Source: Flavobacterium sp.
GTDB lineage: Bacteria; Bacteroidota; Bacteroidia; Flavobacteriales; Flavobacteriaceae
DNA: 64,000 nt
NCBI RefSeq assembly: GCF_025352015.1
Contig: NZ_JANXUG010000066.1
Span: 26,314-90,313 of the forward strand
Direction: 5' to 3'
In this document: piece by piece, positions 1-10,990 of the stretch
Position numbering within the stretch: the stretch's first letter is position 1
Layout of the letters: each line of letters starts with the position of its first letter
Program-made: the position numbers and the translations under genes
Notes under the pieces: generated by a model
The model's database searches: none
What the model saw: the letters and a program-made list of their open reading frames with translations, nothing else
What the model was told of the DNA's origin: nothing

Positions 1-1134
1 TAAATGTGATTTTGCGCTCTCTGTCCAAAAGAAAAATACGGTATTTGGTCTAGCTACTGTAGTAGAAGAAACCTTTTTGCCATTTACATCCACAAGCATT
101 ACTTCAGGCAAGGAGTTGCCTACTTTTAGCATTTGTATGGCACTGCAAATAGTATTTATTTCGTTTTTCTTACTTTTATCGGTAGATATTTTTTTGTAAC
201 AGTCTAAAAATTTTTGATTATTGGCCATGTTCTGATCTTCGAGCAAATAAGTAAAAGCTATATTGTTCAGAATATTATCTTTTATTTTGGAATTTTTTAT
301 CAAGGTATCCGCAATTTTCATTTTGTTGATATTTGTTTTCAAAGCCAAATCGTTTTCAGTAAAATGATTGTGATAATTTATAGTTCCCATATTGTTGAGC
401 ATATTGGATAAATACATCACGTAAGGTGCATAATTGGAGAGTTCAGCGTTACTAAAATCAATAGTAGAGCGATAACTGTAATAGTTGGCGGGTAATTTTT
501 CGATAATATCTTCTCCAGTTCTAATCTTATGAATTAAAGGATATAGTTCTTTTTTTGAATAATAACTAAAATCAACCGCAGCTTTGGCATATACATCAAA
601 TCCTTCACTCCATTTTATGGCTTCTTTATTGGTTTTATATAACGACTTTGTATTAGAATAAGTAGTATCTATATTTTTTGAAAAAGCTTCAAAATTATCA
701 TCAAAAACATCAAACATCTTGTTTTTATCTTTTTCATTTTTCAAATACAATTCCATCAAAAAGTTATTTTTTTCGCCACCACGACCACAATAAACAACAG
801 ATTCATCAAAATCTTTTGAATTCACGCGAACCATAATACTATCATTCTTATCAAAATAGACGTATTGATATTCGGGTTCATGTTTGAAGGAATAAAGTCC
901 GGGCGCAAGTGAATCAAACTGAATAAAAAAACGATTATTTTTATCGAGTTTAAGAGTGTCAATTACTTCATTGTCTTTGCAAAAAAGCACTAAAGTGTTA
1001 TTGGGATTGATTACTTCACCACCAAAATAAGCCACATATTCACTACCTTTTGACTCGTTTTTGCACGAACAAAAGAGGACGATTATAGGAAATATAAAAC
1101 TTAAAATTTTTACATAAGTATACTTGTACATCAT
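1..1134 (-). CDS. Thioredoxin-like lipoprotein, 3' end cut off by window edge
   Basis: An open frame of 378 codons runs from ATG at 1134 (a second ATG follows directly) to base 1 with no stop, so the C-terminus is missing. The N-terminus is a lipoprotein signal: a hydrophobic stretch ending LFCSC followed by KNES, so the mature protein should be anchored to a membrane, probably the outer one. A DUF4369-like beta-rich region and a long helical middle follow. The last visible segment (VGNSLPEVMLVD, then FFFWTES) looks like the start of an AhpC/TSA-TlpA thioredoxin fold. At the place where TlpA proteins carry WCxxC the sequence reads WTESAKSH, so both redox cysteines are absent and a disulfide reductase role is doubtful. 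The family assignment is by motif only. It is divergent from the ABC-F gene at 1361. Confidence 0.7.
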   Translation of the reverse strand, partial: MMYKYTYVKILSFIFPIIVLFCSCKNESKGSEYVAYFGGEVINPNNTLVLFCKDNEVIDTLKLDKNNRFFIQFDSLAPGLYSFKHEPEYQYVYFDKNDSIMVRVNSKDFDESVVYCGRGGEKNNFLMELYLKNEKDKNKMFDVFDDNFEAFSKNIDTTYSNTKSLYKTNKEAIKWSEGFDVYAKAAVDFSYYSKKELYPLIHKIRTGEDIIEKLPANYYSYRSTIDFSNAELSNYAPYVMYLSNMLNNMGTINYHNHFTENDLALKTNINKMKIADTLIKNSKIKDNILNNIAFTYLLEDQNMANNQKFLDCYKKISTDKSKKNEINTICSAIQMLKVGNSLPEVMLVDVNGKKVSSTTVARPNTVFFFWTESAKSHL

Positions 1135-1325
1135 TTAGTATTGGTAAACAAAATTAGAGGGATACTTTGAATTTAACTGTTAAGCTATCGTTAAAGTTAG
1201 AAGATGCGATATATACTCTTTTTTATTATTTATACCATCTTTTTGAATTGTAGATTCTATTTTTTTAAAGTAAAACTCGGCTATAAAAACTAGTATTCCA
1301 AGACGTATTACTGAACACTATTCAT

Positions 1326-1333
1326 TACTTTTG
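1326..1333 (+). promoter_or_regulatory. Putative -7 promoter box for the ABC-F gene
   Basis: TACTTTTG matches the Bacteroidota -7 consensus TAnnTTTG, 27 bp before the ATG at 1361. I see no clear TTG at the expected -33 distance, so this rests on one box only. Confidence 0.4.
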
Positions 1334-1348
1334 CACCAAATTTAATAA

Positions 1349-2980
<1,632 letters not shown>

Positions 2981-3285
2981 TGTATACAAAACTCCCGAGT
3001 TAATACTTGGGAGTTTTTTGTTTTATTTCGTATTGGATGTAAAATTAATTGCTAAACGAAATTATAATTTTCACAAAATTATAATCATTTACGTTACAAT
3101 TTTCATAGTTGATTTATATGTTAACAAATGAGCTAGTTATAATACTACAGATGAGTTTTTTTATTCAATTTTTTAAAAAAAAAACTCAAATAACTATGTT
3201 AAATTTTTCTAAAAAAAGAAATTGAATAAAACCGTAAACAATTTGCTGGCGTAAATGGTTGTATAACTTTTAAAATAACAAAATT
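2981..3285. other. 305-bp intergenic region before the fasciclin gene
   Basis: It holds the terminator at 2989-3020, then about 260 bp of A/T-rich DNA with runs of A and T. No ORF with coding character and no clear promoter box or structured RNA was recognised. The fasciclin promoter presumably lies in the last 100 bp. Confidence 0.6.
2989..3020 (+). terminator. Rho-independent terminator after the YbiT-like gene
   Basis: A stem of AACTCCCGAGT pairs with ACTTGGGAGTT (one G-T pair) around a 4-base loop, followed by a T run. It begins 9 bp after the stop codon. Confidence 0.85.
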
Positions 3286-3852
3286 ATGAAAACTAGAAAT
3301 TTTTTAACAACAGCTTTTTTTGCAGTAACACTTTTTGCAACAACAGCTATTTTTGCTCAAAAAGAAAAAACAGTAACGGTTGGCGGAGCACCAATGTATC
3401 CTTCAAAAAACATTATTGAAAACGCTGTAAACTCTAAAGACCATACCACATTGGTAGCTGCGGTTAAAGCTGCTGGATTGGTAGAAACTTTAGAGGGAAA
3501 AGGACCATTCACTGTTTTTGCTCCAACGAACGAGGCATTTAACAAATTACCAAAAGGAACTGTAGAAACATTATTAAAACCAGAAAACAAAAAAATGCTA
3601 CAAAACATTCTTACTTATCATGTTGTAGCAGGTAAAATGAATTCTTCGGATATTGCTAAAGCTATCAAGGCTGGAAAAGGAAAAGCTTCTTTGAAAACAG
3701 TAAGTGGCGGAATTTTAATTGCATCGATGAAAGGCAAAAGTTTATATCTAACTGATGAAAATGGTAAAAGTGCCAAAGTTACAATTGCCAATGTAAACCA
3801 ATCCAATGGTGTAATTCACGTTATAAATGCAGTAGTTACTCCAAAAGCATAA
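3286..3852 (+). CDS. Secreted fasciclin (FAS1) domain protein
   Basis: A 188-aa protein with a classical signal peptide (about residues 1-25, ending IFAQ) and one FAS1 domain filling the rest. The two conserved FAS1 boxes are visible: H1 as FTVFAPTNEAFNKLP and H2 near the end as NGVIHVINAVVTP, with the YHVVAGK motif between them. FAS1 proteins are extracellular or periplasmic adhesion domains; small single-domain versions are common in Flavobacteria, but their ligands are mostly unknown. The gene stands alone, with a bidirectional terminator shared with pheT downstream. No sorting domain or lipobox is present, so the product is probably periplasmic or released. Confidence 0.9.
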   Translation: MKTRNFLTTAFFAVTLFATTAIFAQKEKTVTVGGAPMYPSKNIIENAVNSKDHTTLVAAVKAAGLVETLEGKGPFTVFAPTNEAFNKLPKGTVETLLKPENKKMLQNILTYHVVAGKMNSSDIAKAIKAGKGKASLKTVSGGILIASMKGKSLYLTDENGKSAKVTIANVNQSNGVIHVINAVVTPKA

Positions 3853-3892
3853 TTTTACACTTGTACTTCGAAAATATTTAGTGTAAAATACT

Positions 3893-3928
3893 AAAGTCTC
3901 CCTTTATAGGTTTGGGGAGACTTTTTTG
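3893..3928. terminator. Terminator between converging fasciclin gene and pheT
   Basis: AAAGTCTCCC pairs with GGGAGACTTT around a 12-base loop and is followed by a T run on the plus strand. The A residues before the stem give a T run for the minus strand too, so it may stop both genes. Confidence 0.8.
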
Positions 3929-3929
3929 T

Positions 3930-6353
3930 TTATTGTCTTAAACTCGCGCCTACTTCGGTTTCTAAATTCTTTTGAAGTTTACTCATAACTTTATCAATTT
4001 GCTCATCAGTCAATGTTTTAGTTGTGTCTTGCAATGTAAAACTCACCGCATAAGACTTCTTACCATCTGGAAGGTTTTTGCCTTCGTAAACATCAAATAA
4101 ATTAATGTCTTTTAGCAACGACTTTTCTGTTTGGCGAGCAATGGTATAAATTGAATCAAAGGCAACAACTTTATCTACTAATAAAGCTAAATCTCTGCGA
4201 ACTTCAGGATATTTAGGAATATCAGTAAACTTGATTTTATTGTTAATTAATTTTAAAATAATATTCCAATTAAAATCAGCGAACAACACTTCTTGTTTTA
4301 TATCAAAGTGTTTTAAGATTGATTTTTTTACGGTACCTAATTCAACTAAAATATCTTTACCACAGCTTATCGCCATTCCTTCTGCAAATACATCAGATTC
4401 GAGAGGCTTGTTCAGCAGTTTGCAAATGCCTAAACGCTCTAATACACCAATTACATACCCTTTAAACAGGAAGAAATCAGAAGGTTTTTGAGCAGTTGTC
4501 CAGCTTTCATCCATTCGGTTACCGGTTACAAATAAGGTTAAATGTTTTGATTCGTCATAGCCCGAAGGTAATTTGTGATAGGTTTTTCCGAATTCGAATA
4601 ATTTCAAATCTCTATTTCGTCGGTTAATGTTATATGAAACTGCCTCCAATCCCGAAAAAAGTAAAGATTGACGCATAGCTGATAGATCATTACTCAACGG
4701 ATTTAACATTATTACGTTATAATCTTCGTTCAACGTTTCGGATAATTTCACATAATCTGGCGATGTCAATGAGTTGGCCATTATTTCATGAAAACCAATA
4801 GAATTTAATTGTGTTGCGATAATATTTTGTACTTTATAATCTTCGGTTCGAGCCGAATTGGCAACTGTAGCATTGAGTTTTTTGGTAAAATTAATATTGT
4901 TGTACCCATATACCCGAAGAATTTCTTCCACAACATCTACTTCGCGCTGTACATCTACACGATATGAGGGAATAATTAATCCCAAACCAGCATCAGAAAC
5001 CGTATTTACTTTAATATCAAGCGAAGCCAATATTTTCTTGATGGTTTCTTTAGGTAATTCTTGCCCGATTAATTTTGCGGTTTTATCAAAATGTAAGAAT
5101 ACAGGAAAATCTTCAATCTTTTTTGGATAGATATCCACAATGTCTGAAGTAATTTCGCCACCAGCAACCTCTTTAATCAAAAGTGCGGCGCGTTTTAATG
5201 CAAATTCAGTAATAGATGAATCTATTCCTCTTTCAAAACGAAACGAAGCATCCGTATTCAAAGCATGTCTTTTGGCCGATTTCCTAACACTTATCGGATT
5301 AAAATAGGCGCTTTCAAGAAAAATACAATTGGTAGTTTCTGTAACGCCTGAACTTTTTCCGCCAAAAACACCAGCAATACAAAGTGGTCCTTTTTCATCG
5401 CAAATCATTAAATCTTCTTCGCTCAAAGTTCTTTCCACATCGTCAAGCGTGGTGAATTTGGTTCCTGCCGCAACGGTTTTTACGATGATTTTTCCATTGA
5501 TTTTAGCAGCATCAAAGGCATGAAGTGGCTGGCCTAAATCGTGTAAAATATAATTGGTGACGTCTACTATATTATTTTTTGGCGAAATCCCAATAGCTTT
5601 CAAGCGGTTTTGTAACCATGCTGGCGAAGGTTTTACTGTTAATCCAGAAAGGGTAACACCGCAATATCTGGGTGCTAATTTGCTGTCTTTAATATCAACA
5701 TCAATTTTCAAGGTTCTTTTATCAATTCTAAAAGTACTTACTGACGGGGTGATAATCTCAATGTTGCTGTTTTTTTGCAATAAATTTGCGCGCAAGTCAC
5801 GCGCCACACCATAATGTGACATGGCATCAGCACGATTTGGAGTTAAACCAATTTCAAAAACCTCGTCATTTTCTATATTGAAAACTTTGGCACACGCTGT
5901 CCCAGGTTTTAATTTATCGTCCAAAATCATAATACCTTCATGACTAGTTCCAAGCCCTAGTTCATCTTCAGCACAAATCATTCCGTGGCTTTCTTGTCCT
6001 CGAATTTTTCCTTTTTTGATTTCATATTCAACACCATCTTTATCAAACAATTTTGTTCCAATGGTAGCAACCGGTACTTTTTGTCCTGCAGCAACATTGT
6101 TAGCACCACATACTATATGAACGGGTGATGTTTCTCCAATATCAACCGTAGTGACTTTTAATCTATCAGCATCAGGATGTTTTTCACAACTTAAAACATG
6201 ACCGACCACAACGCCAACTAGACCGCCTCGCACCGATTGATAGTTGCTAACCGTTTCAACTTCTAAACCTAAATCGGTTAAAATGGCAGCAATATCCTCT
6301 GATTTTTTATCAATTTTAATAAATTGTTTTAACCAATTGTATGAAATCTTCAT
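3930..6353 (-). CDS. pheT: Phenylalanine-tRNA ligase beta subunit
   Basis: Charges tRNA-Phe together with the alpha subunit (PheS), which is not in this window, as an alpha2-beta2 cytoplasmic enzyme. The 807-aa product shows an N-terminal MKISYNWLKQFI motif, an EMAP/OB-type tRNA-binding domain (HPDADRLKVT, about residues 55-65), B3/B4 editing domain, B5 domain, catalytic-like core, and the C-terminal ferredoxin-fold anticodon-binding domain (FTDIPKYPEVRRDLALLVD). The frame is open for another 14 codons upstream to 6395, but I chose ATG at 6353 because MKISYNWLK is the family N-terminus and the putative promoter box at 6380-6387 would lie inside the longer form. Length matches the family (about 800 aa). 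Confidence 0.97.
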   Translation of the reverse strand: MKISYNWLKQFIKIDKKSEDIAAILTDLGLEVETVSNYQSVRGGLVGVVVGHVLSCEKHPDADRLKVTTVDIGETSPVHIVCGANNVAAGQKVPVATIGTKLFDKDGVEYEIKKGKIRGQESHGMICAEDELGLGTSHEGIMILDDKLKPGTACAKVFNIENDEVFEIGLTPNRADAMSHYGVARDLRANLLQKNSNIEIITPSVSTFRIDKRTLKIDVDIKDSKLAPRYCGVTLSGLTVKPSPAWLQNRLKAIGISPKNNIVDVTNYILHDLGQPLHAFDAAKINGKIIVKTVAAGTKFTTLDDVERTLSEEDLMICDEKGPLCIAGVFGGKSSGVTETTNCIFLESAYFNPISVRKSAKRHALNTDASFRFERGIDSSITEFALKRAALLIKEVAGGEITSDIVDIYPKKIEDFPVFLHFDKTAKLIGQELPKETIKKILASLDIKVNTVSDAGLGLIIPSYRVDVQREVDVVEEILRVYGYNNINFTKKLNATVANSARTEDYKVQNIIATQLNSIGFHEIMANSLTSPDYVKLSETLNEDYNVIMLNPLSNDLSAMRQSLLFSGLEAVSYNINRRNRDLKLFEFGKTYHKLPSGYDESKHLTLFVTGNRMDESWTTAQKPSDFFLFKGYVIGVLERLGICKLLNKPLESDVFAEGMAISCGKDILVELGTVKKSILKHFDIKQEVLFADFNWNIILKLINNKIKFTDIPKYPEVRRDLALLVDKVVAFDSIYTIARQTEKSLLKDINLFDVYEGKNLPDGKKSYAVSFTLQDTTKTLTDEQIDKVMSKLQKNLETEVGASLRQ

Positions 6354-6379
6354 TTGAATGTATTTGATTTTACAAGCTG

Positions 6380-6387
6380 CAAAGATA
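6380..6387 (-). promoter_or_regulatory. Putative -7 box for pheT
   Basis: On the minus strand this reads TATCTTTG, a full match to TAnnTTTG, 26 bp before the chosen pheT start. No clear -33 element was seen. Confidence 0.4.
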
Positions 6388-6406
6388 ATTATCAATTGTG
6401 AATTAT

Positions 6407-6601
6407 GAATTATGAATTATCATTTATTAGCTGTATCGAAAAGGATTTGACGGGTTTTCGCTCGTAAGGAACAGGATTAAATATAAAATCAACCACAACT
6501 GCACTCGGTGCTTTATATTATTTAAATATTTTGCACATGTTTAAGCTTAATTGTATACTATATATAAAATTTTGTGATTTAAATTTGATAATTCATAATT
6601 C
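6407..6601. repeat. 195-bp segment bounded by perfect 16-bp inverted repeats
   Basis: GAATTATGAATTATCA at 6407-6422 is repeated exactly as its reverse complement at 6586-6601. The left arm extends to three tandem GAATTAT units (6400-6420). The interior has no ORF and separates pheT from recG. The arms belong to the same heptamer family as the array at 34242. The shape resembles a small non-autonomous element, but no target-site duplication is evident. Confidence 0.6.
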
Positions 6602-6612
6602 ACCATTCTTCA

Positions 6613-8745
6613 TTAACTAATATAATTCCAAATGTTTTTCTTTTTTGTTAATTCGAGGAAAACTGTTTTAAGGTTTTGATGTTCGGGCAAACTCATCGAA
6701 GCATCTTTTTTCAACAATTCAATCGCTTTATTTCTTGCTAACAATAAGATGTCTTTATCCCGAACTAAATCTGCAATTTGAAGTTGCAATACACCACTTT
6801 GTTGTTTTCCCATAAGATCTCCTGGACCACGAAGTTTCAAATCTACTTCGGCAATTTCGAAACCATCGTTGGTTTTACACATCGTTTCTAATCTAATTTT
6901 GCTATCGTTTGATAATTTAAAAGAAGTCATCAAAATACAATAACTCTGTTCGGCACCGCGACCCACACGACCGCGCAACTGATGCAGCTGTGACAAACCA
7001 AAACGTTCGGCACTTTCTATAAGCATTACACTTGCGTTTGGAATATTTACGCCTACTTCAATAACTGTTGTGGCGACCATAATATTGGTTTTTCCTGCGA
7101 CAAAGCGTTTCATTTCGGCATCTTTTTCGGCAGGTTTCATTTTGCCATGAACCATTGAAATGCTGTATTTAGGCAGCGGAAAATCTCTTGAAATACTTTC
7201 ATAACCATCCATTAAATCTTTGTAATCCATCGTTTCACTTTCTTGAATCAACGGATATACAATATAAATTTGACGACCTTTTTCGATTTCATCTTTTATA
7301 AATTTCCAAACTTTCAATCGGTTGCTGTCGAACCTATGCACGGTTTGAATAGGTTTTCGTCCAGGGGGTAATTCGTCAATCACTGAAATATCTAAATCAC
7401 CATACAAACTCATCGCCAAAGTTCTAGGAATAGGAGTGGCGGTCATGACTAAAATGTGTGGCGGGATTGCCCCACCAACTTCGTTTGATGGGCTTCCTTT
7501 TTTCCAAAGTTTAGAACGCTGTTCTACTCCAAAACGATGTTGTTCGTCAATAATTGCCAAACCTAAATTGAGAAATTGAACCTTATCTTCAAGCAAAGCG
7601 TGTGTGCCAATAAGTATATGCAGATTTCCGTTTTCTAATGTTTCGTGGATTATTTTTCGCTCGGCAGTTTTAGTGGAACCCGTTAGTATTTTGATGGTAA
7701 TGTTGAGGTCTTTTGCCAGTTCGGTCAATCCGTTGTAGTGCTGATTTGCTAAAATTTCTGTTGGTGCCATCAAGCAACTTTGAAAGCCATTATCTAATGC
7801 AATAAGCATTGCCATTAGCGCCACAATGGTTTTTCCAGAACCTACATCACCTTGTAATAATCGATTCATTTGGGCATTGGTTCCCATATCGTTTCTGATT
7901 TCTTTGAGCACTTTTTTCTGGGCATTGGTCAACTCAAAAGGTAAATGATTATTATAGAAATCATTAAAATTAGTACCAATAATGGTAAACGGATGTCCCT
8001 TTATTTTGTGCTTGCGCACCAAGTTTTTGGTTATTAATTGCAATTGGATGAAGAACAATTCTTCAAACTTTAATCTAAACTGGGCTTTTATTAAAAGCTC
8101 CGCACTTTTTGGAAAATGAATGTTGAAAAGTGCCGCATTTTTTGAAATTAATTTTAATTCCTCTATTAAATACTGTGGTAAAGTTTCAGTAAAATTGGCT
8201 TGCGTTTCCTGAAAAAGTTGCTGCATCATTTTATTGATGGCTCTGTTAGAAATACCTCGATTAGTCAAGGTTTCTGTAGAGGGATAAACGGGTTGCATGG
8301 CGGAACGCAAGCTTTGTTCATGTTCTGCTAACAACTCCATTTCGGGATGCGCCATGTTGTATTGATTGCCATAAGAAGTAACTTTTCCGAAAATCACATA
8401 AGTTACATTGAGTTTTAAACTCTCGCGAATCCATTTGTGACCTTGAAACCACACTAATTCGATTTGCCCAGTTTCATCTACAAAAGTGGCAACCAAACGC
8501 TTTTTGGCTTTGCCAAATTCTACCGTTTTAACGTTGATAATTTTACCAACTATTTGAACCTCGGTAACATTGTTTTGTAGTTCATTAATCTTGTAATATC
8601 TAGTTCTATCAATGTAACGATTAGGATAAAAATGGAGTAAATCCTCATATTTGTGAATGCCTATTTCTTTGCGCAACAATTCTCCGCGCTGGGGACCAAC
8701 GCCTTTAAGGTATTCGATAGGAGTTTGGAGAAGTGAGTTTGACAT
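6613..8745 (-). CDS. recG: ATP-dependent DNA helicase RecG
   Basis: A branch-migrating helicase that remodels stalled replication forks and Holliday junctions. The 710-aa product has the N-terminal wedge/OB region (about residues 60-160), a RecA-like helicase core with Walker A GDVGSGKT, the DEAH-type box DEQH, motif III TATPIPRTLA, and motif VI RGRVGRG followed by the RecG C-terminal segment (LKLRGPGDLMGKQQSG). Length fits the family (about 690-710). The gene is isolated, transcribed leftward towards the inverted-repeat segment at 6407-6601, and divergent from the M1 peptidase gene. No unusual feature in the protein. Confidence 0.97.
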   Translation of the reverse strand: MSNSLLQTPIEYLKGVGPQRGELLRKEIGIHKYEDLLHFYPNRYIDRTRYYKINELQNNVTEVQIVGKIINVKTVEFGKAKKRLVATFVDETGQIELVWFQGHKWIRESLKLNVTYVIFGKVTSYGNQYNMAHPEMELLAEHEQSLRSAMQPVYPSTETLTNRGISNRAINKMMQQLFQETQANFTETLPQYLIEELKLISKNAALFNIHFPKSAELLIKAQFRLKFEELFFIQLQLITKNLVRKHKIKGHPFTIIGTNFNDFYNNHLPFELTNAQKKVLKEIRNDMGTNAQMNRLLQGDVGSGKTIVALMAMLIALDNGFQSCLMAPTEILANQHYNGLTELAKDLNITIKILTGSTKTAERKIIHETLENGNLHILIGTHALLEDKVQFLNLGLAIIDEQHRFGVEQRSKLWKKGSPSNEVGGAIPPHILVMTATPIPRTLAMSLYGDLDISVIDELPPGRKPIQTVHRFDSNRLKVWKFIKDEIEKGRQIYIVYPLIQESETMDYKDLMDGYESISRDFPLPKYSISMVHGKMKPAEKDAEMKRFVAGKTNIMVATTVIEVGVNIPNASVMLIESAERFGLSQLHQLRGRVGRGAEQSYCILMTSFKLSNDSKIRLETMCKTNDGFEIAEVDLKLRGPGDLMGKQQSGVLQLQIADLVRDKDILLLARNKAIELLKKDASMSLPEHQNLKTVFLELTKKKNIWNYIS

Positions 8746-8855
8746 TTTTATTTTTTAAGAAAAATTATACAGATAATAGAATATAAAAACCTATATTTCA
8801 TCTATTTTCTTTGTTCTATTCTCTTTATTCTTTCTTAAAGCGAAGATAGTTTTTT

Positions 8856-8892
8856 AATTTGAAAATTTGAAAATGACACAATTTGAAAATGA
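8856..8892 (+). repeat. Dispersed AATTTGAAAATG repeat copy
   Basis: Three overlapping or adjacent copies of AATTTGAAAAT(GA) lie in the gap between recG and the M1 peptidase gene. The same motif recurs at 18022-18042, 56964-56974 and, inverted, at 57011-57039. Confidence 0.6.
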
Positions 8893-8920
8893 TTATATTC
8901 GTATTAAATAATCAATCACA

Positions 8921-10990
8921 ATGCGACTACTATTTTTACTCTTATTTACCGTTATTACTTTTGCTCAACAAACCTCAAAAGTTGATTTTAAAACGGCTTA
9001 CGGAAGCATTTCTATTAATCCAACTGAAAAAAAAGTTTTTGGTTCGGTTCGGTATGAATTTGAAGTAAAAGAAATCATTGATACGATAAAAATTGATGCT
9101 CAAAAAATGACTTTTTCGGATGTTAAAATCAATAATCAGCCAGTCAAATTTAAAAACAATCAGAAGGAATTATTACTTTTTGAAGGCTTTAAAAAAGGCA
9201 TAAACTGGGTGAGTTTTAGTTATAGTGCTTTTCCAAAACAAACGATGTATTTTAATGGAGGAGAAACTGAAAATCAACAAATTTGGACACAAGGTCAAGG
9301 CAAATATACCAGTCATTGGTTTCCGAGTTTTGATGATGTCAATGAAAAAGTAATTTTCAATCTTCAGATAATTTGCCCAAATGACTTTGTGGTGATTTCA
9401 AACGGAGTTTTAAAAAATGTGAAACCTTTAGACAAAAATTTTAAAACTTGTGTCTACCAAATGAAACAGCCAATGAGTTCCTACTTACTCGCTGTGGCAA
9501 TTGGCGATTTCAGAAACAAAGTAGTGGCTTCCAAATCGGGAATACCGTTGCAGTTTTTTATTCAACCGCAAGACACCGCCAAGTTTGAACCAACTTACAG
9601 ATATTCCAAAGAAATTTTTGATTATTTAGAAAAAGAAATAGGATACAAGTATCCTTGGCAAATTTATAAACAAATTCCAATTAAGGACTTTCTTTATGGA
9701 GGGATGGAAAATACGAGTTGCACGCTGTTTGCGCAAGACTATGTAGTTGATGACATTGGTTTTAATGATAGAAATTATGTAAATGTCAATGCGCACGAGT
9801 TGGCTCACCAATGGTTTGGCGATTTGGTAACCGCAAAATCTGGGAAACATCATTGGCTTCAGGAAGGTTTTGCTACTTATTATGCTTTACTTGCAGAACG
9901 AAAGTTATTTGGTGATGATTATTTTTATCTTCAGATGTATCGCAATTCATTACAACTTCGAAATGCTTCCAAGACGGACACAATTTCCGTATTGAATGAA
10001 AAGGCGAGTTCCTTATCGTTCTATCAAAAAGGAGCTTGGGCATTACATGTAATTCGAGAAACTATTGGAGCGAAAGTTTTTCAAAAAGCGGTTAAAAACT
10101 ATTTAAAAAAACACCAATATCAAAATATTGAAACTGATGATTTTTTGGATGAAATTAAAAAAGCAGCATCAACATTTGATACCAAAAATTTTAAGAAAAC
10201 TTGGTTAGAGGGCTATCAGTTTCCAACAGACGAAGTCAATAGTTCGTTGCTGAAAAATCAGTTTATACAAACGCTTTTTGAAGTGCAACAAATGCGTAAA
10301 AAACTATTTGCAGAAAACAAACAAAAGTTCAAAGAGTTGCTGCAATCCAACGTTTTTTATCCTGTAAAGACCGATATTTTATACCAACTCAAAGACATTT
10401 CGTTTCAAGATAAAAAGGAATTATTGACGTTGGCTTTACAAACAAATGACGTCAAAGTACGTCAGTCTGTAGCTGAATTTACTGAGAATATTCCGTTAGA
10501 ATTTAAAGCTAGTTACGAAACCTTATTGGATGATAAATCATACGAAACTAAAGAAATTGCATTTATGAATTTGTGGAAAAATTTTCCCGAAAGCCGCAGT
10601 TTTTATTTGAAGAAAGCCGAAAACTGGATAGGCAACAATGATAAAAGTTTACGGATATTATTTTTGACTTTTTCTGTAGAAAATGATAGTCCAAAAAAAT
10701 CAAAATATTATAAAGAATTAGTCGATTATACATCATCAAAATATGAAACTACCGTGCGTCAAAACGCAATTATAAATGCTTTAACCATTAATCCTAGCGA
10801 TGAAACGGTATTAAAAAATTTGGTTGATGCTACGACGCATTTCAAATGGCAATTCAGCAAGTTTGGACGCGATAAAATCAGGGAATTATTGCGTCAAGAT
10901 AATTTTAGAAAGTTATTTCAATCATTGATTCCACAACTCAATGAAAATGAAAAAATACAGTTACAAAGATTATTAGACGAAAAAAAATGA
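8921..10990 (+). CDS. Secreted M1-family zinc metallopeptidase
   Basis: A 689-aa exported aminopeptidase-like enzyme. A signal peptide (residues 1 to about 15, ending TFAQ) leads into the M1 N-terminal beta domain. Substrate-recognition GGMEN is visible, followed by the zinc site HELAH (292-296) with the third ligand Glu315 in LQEGF, exactly 18 residues on as in M1 peptidases. The C-terminal half is helical, HEAT-like. It probably trims peptides in the periplasm or at the surface. Its stop codon overlaps the start of the next gene by four bases (ATGA), implying translational coupling with the patatin-like protein. The AATTTGAAAATG repeat lies just upstream; no clear -7 box was seen. Confidence 0.93.
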   Translation: MRLLFLLLFTVITFAQQTSKVDFKTAYGSISINPTEKKVFGSVRYEFEVKEIIDTIKIDAQKMTFSDVKINNQPVKFKNNQKELLLFEGFKKGINWVSFSYSAFPKQTMYFNGGETENQQIWTQGQGKYTSHWFPSFDDVNEKVIFNLQIICPNDFVVISNGVLKNVKPLDKNFKTCVYQMKQPMSSYLLAVAIGDFRNKVVASKSGIPLQFFIQPQDTAKFEPTYRYSKEIFDYLEKEIGYKYPWQIYKQIPIKDFLYGGMENTSCTLFAQDYVVDDIGFNDRNYVNVNAHELAHQWFGDLVTAKSGKHHWLQEGFATYYALLAERKLFGDDYFYLQMYRNSLQLRNASKTDTISVLNEKASSLSFYQKGAWALHVIRETIGAKVFQKAVKNYLKKHQYQNIETDDFLDEIKKAASTFDTKNFKKTWLEGYQFPTDEVNSSLLKNQFIQTLFEVQQMRKKLFAENKQKFKELLQSNVFYPVKTDILYQLKDISFQDKKELLTLALQTNDVKVRQSVAEFTENIPLEFKASYETLLDDKSYETKEIAFMNLWKNFPESRSFYLKKAENWIGNNDKSLRILFLTFSVENDSPKKSKYYKELVDYTSSKYETTVRQNAIINALTINPSDETVLKNLVDATTHFKWQFSKFGRDKIRELLRQDNFRKLFQSLIPQLNENEKIQLQRLLDEKK

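Noticed and set aside
214..411. Plus-strand frame opposite the first gene
   Set aside because: The minus-strand frame is open for all 378 codons, has a lipobox and sensible composition. The plus-strand frame is a shadow of it.
6354..6395. Longer pheT start with 14 extra residues
   Set aside because: The family begins MKISYNWLK and the -7 box would fall inside the extension.
6423..6480. Possible third copy of the structured repeat between pheT and recG
   Set aside because: A few similar words (AAGGATTTG, ACAGGATTAAA) occur, but the conserved ends TTTAGCCC and AGCCCGAAC are missing, so chance similarity cannot be excluded.
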